Made by a program: the position numbers and the translations under genes
Part shown: piece after piece, positions 44,401-54,458 of the stretch
Numbering within the stretch: the stretch's first letter is position 1
How the letters are laid out: each line of letters begins with the position of its first letter
Notes under the pieces: generated by a model
Database searches by the model: none
What the model saw: the letters and a program-made list of their open reading frames with translations, nothing else
What the model was told of the DNA's origin: nothing
Assembly: GCA_903813345.2 (NCBI GenBank)
Contig: CAIIXF020000003.1
Span: 16,818,931-16,882,930 of the forward strand
Direction: 5' to 3'
Length of the DNA: 64,000 nucleotides
Source: Owenia fusiformis
Taxonomy: Eukaryota; Annelida; Polychaeta; Sabellida; Oweniidae

Positions 44401-47400
44401 TTTATTCTTGACCATTTTAAATATATCACTCAAAAATGATTGTAATGATGAAATTTTATTCATAGCTTAATTTGTAAAGACGTGTCAATTCTCTAATAAT
44501 ACTGTAGAAATCTTAATAAAAAATTAACACATTTTTCCTGGAATAAAATATGAACTTTGGGGATTTTAAAAAACTATTCTTTAGATGTGTTTGTCCGCTA
44601 GATCTTATTCTGCCTAGATCTTATTCTGCCTGCTAGATCTGATTATGTTTGCATCAAAATGATATCATCATTCTGCTGCAAACTAAGAGGTAATATTCAC
44701 TCTGAAAGAAAGAGAATGGGAGGGAAGGGTGTTGTAACAGGGTCTTGATGGAAATCATCCTACAATAATTACTTAATCCAAATTTTCATTTTTATGTGTC
44801 CCCCAAACAATGACGGCATTTTGTTACAGCCTTAAATAGTGACCAAAAACAAGCTTTTTACATAACATTTGGAAATTGACAATTATTAGACATGATAATA
44901 TTGACAATTATGAGTTGATGAGTACAAGAAAGTCTTTGGTCAACCCTCATCTATTACATCTCAGACCTTTAACCTAATTCCTTACTGTGTATGCTGTATC
45001 TAGTTGTAGCTGCTACACTATATAAGCTGAGCATCATCTCTTGAAATTGCAAGGGAGGTTCCAAAACTTTTTGGAATTTTTAAAAAATTTGATTCCACAT
45101 TTTGAAAAGAATGGGTATGGATATGGTGAACTTTTTGAACACACGTTTCTCTTAAACCAGTCATCAAAAATTTCTGAAAATCTTACAAATTGTCAATTTA
45201 ATGGCCATCTTTTGAATGGTAACAATATAATTTGAAATAGATATACATACTTTCATCTATATTGTTTTAAAAAAACACATCAAACACTTGTTTTGTTCTT
45301 TGTATCATGTTTCCAGAGTGAAATAAACGGTTTTTCTTGATTTTTATCTATTTTGGGGGGATTTTGTTTTAATTTTTTGAATACTTTTTTACAATCAACC
45401 AAAAATTCCTTTGTATAACTTTAATATTGAGAGGTCTAAAAACATGTTGTATATGCTATTTTGTTCCAACAAGGTTCGGAAAGACATTTTATTTCATTCT
45501 CAAGAATTGGTAAAAAGGAGCAAAAACAATTGCCCTAAAAAAACAAAAAATGTTAACAAAAACAGTTATATAAAATATTTCTAAATAATTTTCGCATTAA
45601 ATTGTTGTCAATCAGTAAACATTACATAAAATACCATGTTTTTTTTACAGAATGTTTTCAATGATTGGTTTAAGAGAAAAACATTGTTGAATTCAGTTCT
45701 CCATATCGATACCTATCCTTTGGCACATTTTTTGTAAATTCATATATAGTCACTATAACTGTAATAGTTGTTACATGGTAGGCACATACAGACAGTCTCA
45801 AAAAGTGCATGTAGATTTTTTCATAAAAGGCCAAATGAAATGAGTGTAACTGAAATTGATATCGAATCAGAGAGTGAGCTACAGTTCCAATTAGTTTTTA
45901 ACTTAAATATATATATATTACTCTTTCTTTTTTATTTATTACTATCTTTTGTCAATTATTGTAGTGCATGTAGATGGAAAAGTTTCAGGTTATGTGTGAC
46001 TTCTTATGAGTAAATGAAATTCAATATATTATTTGATCATTAATACATTTAAGCCATTTGATCCCATATCATCATGGTTTGTTTAGCATTACTTTAGTAA
46101 GTAAATTCAGAATACTTTACATTATAAGTCTTGTCCTTCATTGTTGATCAAAAAGAAAGCTTGTAATTAAGATTGTAAGAAAACCTTGTACAGATGTAAG
46201 AGCAAGCTTTGCGTGTCAAGGTCTGCTTAGCCTTTGGGCATGCTGTGGGTTATATACAAAATGGTCATTATAGATTTCCAATGTGATCTTTGTTACTATA
46301 TGCTGTATGTTTTTAGTTTCCATTATGATATTATAAGACATCACCTTAATTACAGATGATCGACATTGGTGACAATTTGACCGTACCACCAGAATTCACG
46401 AAAAAGGAGAAAGCAACAGGAATGTGGTGGCGCCATCTTTTAGCAGGTGGTTTGGCTGGGGCAGTGTCAAGGACATCAACAGCTCCTCTAGATAGGCTAA
46501 AGATATTATTGCAGGTACAATGTATATTGTTGTCACACTTTAGCCATATTTCTGGAGCATAATGCTAAACAGCAACGCACCATTATTTGTAAAAATGTGT
46601 AAGGTTGGTGTGAACGAAAGATTACCTTAGCGTTGTTCTTGTCTCCTTGTTGGTAAGATGTTTCTTTCGTTTGTAATTTGTAACTTATCTTGATTATCTA
46701 ACTTATCTAAAGTGTGCACACCTAAAATTATATCTAAAACTAATCTTCAACTGCCTATGTCTTTACATGTGGACAACCTGGGCTCAACTGACCAGTTTGG
46801 CCTCTATAGCATAATTAGCCCTTTTAAATCTCTGGTTACCTTTAAAATAACTTGGTATTGAGGCAATTTAGCCCTTGTAGTAAGTTTCTCTTCTTATTTA
46901 TATTACATCTCCCCCCTTCTTGAGTTTGTCATTACTCAGACAAGCTTTTATACAATAAACTTCTTCTTGTTCTTCTGTTTTTCTGCTATTTACAGTGATA
47001 AAATATCTTGGATAGCTTTTCCAAAATAAAATATAATACTTCTATAAAAATCTCAAATTCAATTAAGTGTCACTATCACTTTATGTCACTTCTTGGATTA
47101 TCCATTAGGAAATAATTGCCTCTCATCAAGGTCATCATCAAGGTCTCTTTTTAGGGGTCTCTTGACTAACTTAAGTGTAGCAGCATCATCTTGTAAAGTC
47201 ATGTCTGTAGGCAGCATGTCAATATCAGCTTTACTCTTTGTTTTTCTTCTGGCTACTAAATCATCTTTGTTAAACATATCATCAAACTGGAATGGTATGA
47301 CAAAATTATCATCATCATTTTCGGCTGCATCTTTGACAGATGTGAGTTTCATCTCAGCTTTAATATTCTTGCTAACATCATCTTCAATCTGTAATATCTG

Positions 47401-50400
47401 TTCCCATTGCTGTCTTGTTGTAACGAATGCATCAGTTTTTCTTTTGTACACATGTTGATTCATCATGTCTGTGTCCAGTCTGCTAAGGATGTCTTGCCCA
47501 ATGATAACAGAGGCAAGTAAATCATCTGAAACAGCAGCTTGTACATTATAAGTTTCATCACCAATCTGTATATCAGCTGATGTAGTTGAATACACTTTGC
47601 TGTCTCCATGGACACATGTCATGCTCACTTTATCATTGTGTATAACTGCATCTTCATTTATCAGATCTCCATGTATAATAGTTTGACAGCTACCTGTATC
47701 TACAATTACTTCAATTTCTTCATTATCTAAATTTGCCAAGACTGTGCCATCGCCTCTACGCGAGTATTTTGTGAATAGGTCCTCAGTTTTTCTGCACAAG
47801 AAACTACGCTTATTTCCTACATAACATTTAGCTGTGACATGACCATATTGATTGCATTTTTCACACTTAAGGGACGTGTCTACCATACAATTTTCTGTGG
47901 GATGAGCCTTACCACAATTGTCACATTTAACAGAACTTTTATTATCAGCTCTGTTCTCTGATTTACAACTATCAGATTTGTGCCCAGTTTTATGGCATTT
48001 AAAACAAAGTGTTTCATTGGGGCAAGTCTTCGCTTGGTGCCCTGGCTCATTACAGTTAAAACAATTGTTGTGAGCGCCATCTGTCTTGTTCTTTCTCTTG
48101 AAGGTTGGACTTTTGTTCCATACTGGTGGATCATTTTTCCTGGCTTCTAGAAAGTTGTCGGCTAGTTTCACGACATCATCTGTTGTTTTGGCATCATTTT
48201 CTTTCACCCAAGTCTGGACATCAAGTGAAAGAGTGTTGACTAGTTGTTCCTTCATAATTCTGTCTTTAATTTTCTCAACTGTATCTGCATCTTTCATCCA
48301 TTTCTTAAAGGTGTCTTCTAATCTGATTGTAAAAGTTTTAACTCCTTCACCAGTGTTCCTCTTCAAACTTCTAAATCTTTTTCTGTAGGTTTCGTCATTG
48401 ATGGAGTATCTGTGAAGAATGGCTTCTTTTACAACATCATAATCTCTGGCATCCTCAATGGCAACACTTGCATATGCAGACTGTGCTTTACCAGTGAGAT
48501 TGGGTCCTAATTTTAGAGTCCAGTATTCTCTTTTCCACCCACACATCTCTGCAGTTCTTTCAAATACTGTAAGATAGTTCTCAATGTCTTCATCATCCTT
48601 CATCTTCTGGATTTGTGGATCCTTCGGCTTATTTCTGAACTCCAACTCTTGTTGTCTTAATTCAGCTCTCAATCGTCGTTCTTCTTCAAGTTCATCTCTG
48701 TGTATCCTTTCTTGTCTCAATCTCTCTTGTCTTTCAGCATCCAACATGTTGTGCTGCTCCTTAAGTTGAAGTTCCATCATCATATGTTGATGCTGACGTT
48801 CTGCTTCACTATTCTTCATCATAGCAGCCATCATTGTCATCATTTGTTTCATTGGGTCCATGGTATCTCCTTGAGCCCCTTCTTCATCAGCTTCATAAAA
48901 TTCTTGTTTTTCTGTTGACATTGTGTTTGGTTTCTTCTTCTTCTTGGCTTGTTTTTGTCTATCTTCGAATGAATCGTATGTTTTGTTTCTAGTATCGGGC
49001 ATTCCTTATACCCTTACATAAATAAACTTGCTCTATTCACACAGAATTGAGAAATAAAATCAATCAAATGTCTCAATCAAATATGTTCTCAAAATTCAAT
49101 TGAATAAATTGTACATGTACTTTAGATATGTACAGTTTGTTTATTTACATTTGCATTATGCAATTTGTTTTGATTTGAGTCTAGCCAAATGTATTATGTA
49201 ATTCTAATTGATTAAATTCAAAGGCTAAACTTTTCTCTGCATGAATTCAAACTCACTCAATTGATGTGAATAGATTCATTATGACCTTCTAATAAAGTCA
49301 ATGTAAATTAAAAATGTATCACTCACTTAAAAATTCTATTTAAGTGGTCAATAAGCCTGCCTGCAAAAATCAGTAAGAAATCTCAACACTAAACTCATTT
49401 CACACCTTTTCACCACATTTCATGAAATTCAATGTAATGACTGAGATCTCAATACCTAATCTTATACAAGGTAATTTTAATGCTGTTTGAAATTCAACAG
49501 TGCCGTTGAAATCTGAACACTCAAGCTGGCTAATTTTACACTAAACTTGGCTACTTATGCACTAAACTTGGCTACTTGGATTAGCAATATAGGATGGTCT
49601 ACTTGAATTCTCAAATACATCTTGTTAGCAATATGTGTACTATAGGACCTGTAATAACTATCAATATTCCAATCTAACTTGTATGAACATCTAACCTCTA
49701 AAAACAATCTCAATTGAGACTACACATTGCAGTTTTCTGAAATGTACTTCAAAATTGCCTCTATAAATGAACTTTTACCATATAGACTTCTTTAATGCTA
49801 AATTCAATTACTTCTAAATTATGAACCTCTATATGCACATCTAATAGCACCTCTATATGCACGTCTGAATGCACCTCTAAAATAGCATTTCTAGAAAATC
49901 AACTTCTACCTCAATAAGCATCTATAAACTGACATCTAAGAAATTGTCCTTCTGGGACCATCTATAAATTGCAAACTTTAGTAACTGCACTTCTATTAAA
50001 ATAACGTCTACAAATTGCACCTCTAGAATATGCAAAACTACCTAAACATCTAAACATCTAAACTTCTATAAATTGAGTTGAGCCCTAACATAGAATTGAA
50101 ATTCAAATTATCAAAATCCTAACTGTCCTTTTGAAAATTGGAGAAAATAAGTGTTCTCACCAAACTGCAAAATTCTTCTTTCTTCTTCGAAATTCGTCTT
50201 TCTTTCGGAAATTCTTCTTTCTTCTTCGAGACGTTGTTCTTTCCACCGCTGCCACCATGTGAACGAAAGATTACCTTAGCGTTGTTCTTGTCTCCTTGTT
50301 GGTAAGATGTTTCTTTCGTTTGTAATTTGTAACTTATCTTGATTATCTAACTTATCTAAAGTGTGCACACCTAAAATTATATCTAAAACTAATCTTCAAC

Positions 50401-53400
50401 TGCCTATGTCTTTACATGTGGACAACCTGGGCTCAACTGACCAGTTTGGCCTCTATAGCATAATTAGCCCTTTTAAATCTCTGGTTACCTTTAAAATAAC
50501 TTGGTATTGAGGCAATTTAGCCCTTGTAGTAAGTTTCTCTTCTTATTTATATTACAGTTGGACTATTTATATATTTCTGACTAATAAAATCCATGCCTTT
50601 TAGTTTTTAACCAAATGCCATCACTTTTTAAGATTTTATCAAAATACTTAGTATTTCTTCACTGCAAAATATAAAGAGTTTTCATGTTAGAGCTATCTTT
50701 TCAAATATATCTTGATTTTAAACCTTAATATCCCATCAACCGTGAACACTACCAAAGGTTCAGTAAACCATAACAGTAGTGACGACATACCTGTACTCAC
50801 AAGAATTTGTATTATTGATCAATTTTATCACTGACTAACATTCATATGATACCGATACTCTATGTATGCTATAACTGTACTCTCTGAGTTATTGTCCCCA
50901 ATTTTCATAGACCTTAGTAGTCCTCATTTTGTGTAAATTAATATAGAAACAATACTATACATTGACCTTTGCCACTGTCTCTTAAAGGTGCATGGGGCAA
51001 GTAAAAATCTTGGTATAGCCAGTGGATTTAAATACATGATCAATGAAGGAGGGATCAAATCTCTGTGGCGAGGAAATGGAACGAATGTACTGAAAATAGC
51101 ACCAGAATCTGCCATCAAATTTGCAGCATTTGAACAGGTATGTGCTGTACTTGCTATCCTTTTTTGCATACAATTGGTTCACGTACCCTGCCAGTTACCC
51201 TTGAGTTTTGCATACAATTGGTTCATGTACCCTGCCAGTTACCCTTGAGTTTTGCATACAATTGGTTCATGTACCCTGCCAGTTACTCTTGAGTTTTGCA
51301 TACAATTGGTTCATGTACCCTGCCAGTTACTCTTGAGTTTTGCATACAATTGGTTCATGTACCCTTCCAGTTACCCTTGAGTTTTGCATACAAAAGGTTC
51401 ATGTACCTGCCAGCTACCTTTTTTGCATACAATAGGTTCATGTACCTGCCAGCTACCCTTGAGTTTTGCATACAATAGGTTCATGTACCTGCCGGCATTG
51501 TTCCACTTCTTATGTCGGGTGACATATTCTTTGAATTTCCAATTTTTTGTGGCCAGTGTTTGGCATTTGCCATTTGTAACAGCATTCAGCTGTTGATATC
51601 TGTAACAAATGGCAGGTGGTGACATTTAGCATATTAATGCCTTGTTTGCATAAATTTGCATTTTATTTAAAAAATTCAATCATTTCGAATACATAATCTA
51701 TGAAATTTCAGTCCATAAAATTGAGGTAGAATTTGTTTTTGTCCCAATTGCAATGCTTTATTTTCCAGATCAAAAAGTTTGTCCAAGGTGACAAGAAAAG
51801 CATTGGTGTAATAGAGAGGTTTGCATCTGGAGCCTCAGCAGGGGCATTTTCCCAAACATGTATTTATCCATTAGAAGTAAGGTTTTAAATATGTAGCTAA
51901 ATATTCATTAGTATCGTTTTAGGTAGTTTTACAAAAAAAGTGCAAAAATTGGAGAAATTGAATCAAAATATTTTGATTTTGAATTACGTATTCTATCTAG
52001 TATAAATATCTATGATTCCATAAAAAAAATATTAACAATTATAATCCTTTACATTACATTTTTTCCAAAAAAGCAAACATACACGGTGACTCAGAAATTA
52101 TGCAGATTTGGCCAAAATGAAAACGTTTAACCTTTTAACATGCAAAAGTCACCTACTATTAAATCGTATGTGATTTTCTCAGGTAATCAAGACCCGTATG
52201 GCTGTTATGCAGAGTGGGGAGTTTAAAGGTATACTTGACTGTGGCTTGAAAATAATGCAGAAAGAGGGATTTGGTGCTCTATATAGGGGATATGTACCAA
52301 ATCTCCTAGGGATAATACCTTATGCTGGAATAGACTTAACCATCTATGAGGTTAGTATTGCAAGAGAGTGAGTATCACGCAAAATAAAAATAAGATTTAT
52401 TTAAGGAAAAAAGACCAAGGTTTAATGATTTATGGCACAATATATGACCGAAAATTTCATTCTGTTCATTGTTAAAAGACCGAAATCGTGGAGTGATTGA
52501 GGTCTTTGACAATGGGCAGAATCAAATCTTTTCACTCAAGAGGGTAGTCAAGAGGTTAAACACATTAAAACCTCTCAACTGGAACAGAGTTCTCACAAGA
52601 TAAACACCTCTGTAACACAAACATTTTTCACATGCAATATTCAATCATACAAGTCTTACTCAATATTTAGCTGTGTCAACGTCACCTCTCTTAAGATGAA
52701 CACATGTGTACCTTAATGATCTGAGGACGCACTTTGTGCAATTGCATTGGTTTAAACCTTCTTACGTGTGTATAGGTGATGTTTGATGCTGAGCAAATGC
52801 AAACACTCTTGTAGACTGATCATCAATTCGACAACATTAGGTTCTCTAATACCTTATTACGCAACGTGACATGAAATGTCAGCGTACCTTCATGTTATAA
52901 TGCTATGTACATCTGTCAGCTCCAAGTTTAGTTCAAGAAATCAATTTCGTTTGTTGGAGGGTAGGGGCTAGGGGGTTCTCTTGGGTGACTTGGTTTTCAT
53001 AATTTTTTAATTTGTAACCTCCGAGTTTTTGATGAAATCAGACTTCTGTTGCAAAATTTTTTTCAAAAAAATCTTTGGAATTTTACAATATTGTTTTCTC
53101 ATCATTTGTCATGCTTGATTCCAAAAAAAAGTCGTAACAAAACAATTCTATCTTTATTTTAGGACAATCCTTCAAATTCCAAAAATGTCCATCAAGAAAA
53201 TTCAAGATTAGGTTCCCTTTTTCAATTCAAATAAAATTTGGATATTTCTCACTCCCACTAAAATTTATCAAAAACTATATCAAATATCTCATAAGGAGAT
53301 TTAAGGATTTTAAGGGAAACAACAGAAGATTGTTTGAATTTCCATCATTTTACTTCTATCCACTTCTAGTTTGCTGCTACCTTATGAAAGAAATTGTTAT

Positions 53401-54427
53401 TTGTCAGTATGTCTTAATGATTTGCAGTATAAACATTTTTTGAGGGAGTCAATATAACCCAGACAGATAAAATATTGATATTAATAAAGCAAATCCTTTC
53501 CAGGAAAGCAAATAAAATTCGGTTAATAGGATGTTTTCCTTGGTCACACTGTCTCTTAGGAAACAAAATCCATATTCCTTCCTTCTCATTAAATAAACCT
53601 CTCTTTATCCCATAAATGTTTTACTTTCCAGTGAATAATACCAAGGAATATAATTCATATTGAGAAAATCTTCCTTTCCCAACTTATCCTTGTTGTATTA
53701 ACCTGATTATCATATTTTTGAGTTGATTAGCTTTTGGGTGGCCATCTTGTTTCCTGACAGCCATTTCAGGGAGTTTTTTATGAATATCATCAGCATGGTT
53801 TCAGGAAAGCCACTTGTTGGTTTTACTTCAAATTCATGCCTTTTTGGTGATGTAACTCCGTTCAAGCCATGTGCCTTGTTGATTCAGTTTTTAAAGAAAT
53901 TCCTACGAATTTATATTGCTTATTCGATGGTTAAAAGTAGAATACATGGCATATTTGTATTGCATGTATTACGATATGTTAATAGTTAAATAAAAACACA
54001 GAATGAAATTCTGCGATAAGGGCTGATGTGAAAAGTCGGTCCAACCAAGTGGGGATTCAACCCACAACCCCTCACTTTCCGCATGCATTATTATACATAA
54101 ATACATCTAACTTTTGCTTATTTTGTAGACTTTGAAACAGATTTACATGAAGAAAAACCCAGAAGTGAAGGAACCCAGTGTAATGTTGCTGTTAGCATGT
54201 GGCACAGCTAGCAGTACATGTGGTCAACTGGCTAGTTATCCATTAGCTCTAGTTAGAACCAAACTCCAAGCAAGAGGTAGGTCCACTTTTTATAAAATGA
54301 TGATATTAACGCAAATCTCTCTCTTTCCTTCTACAGTAAACAACATTAATAACCTGTAAAATAACATGTGAAAATAAAGTTGTTGTTTTTAGCTCACATG
54401 GTGAGCTTTTGCAATCACTCACTTGTC

Positions 54428-54458
<31 letters not shown>

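Larger units (their letters stand above)
46604..50561 (-). mobile_element. Young LTR retrotransposon, gag-protease only, inside SCaMC intron 5
   Basis: The element body is 46609..50556, flanked by a 5-bp target duplication GTTGG (46604..46608 and 50557..50561). Both LTRs are 299 bp and read as identical base for base, so the insertion is recent. It lies antisense to SCaMC. On its own strand the LTR starts TGTAATA and ends TTCACA. The primer-binding site TGGTGGCAGCGGTGG (50257..50243) directly follows the 5' LTR and would pair with a tRNA-Leu 3' end; the polypurine tract AAGAAGGGGGGAGA (46921..46908) abuts the 3' LTR. The 3350-bp interior holds one ORF with no reverse transcriptase, RNase H or integrase, so mobility would need a partner element. 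Gag type suggests Ty3/Gypsy-like ancestry (inference). Confidence 0.93.

Noticed and set aside
47093-47458. 121-codon plus-strand Ser-rich ORF
   Set aside because: Antisense shadow of the retrotransposon Gag-protease frame.
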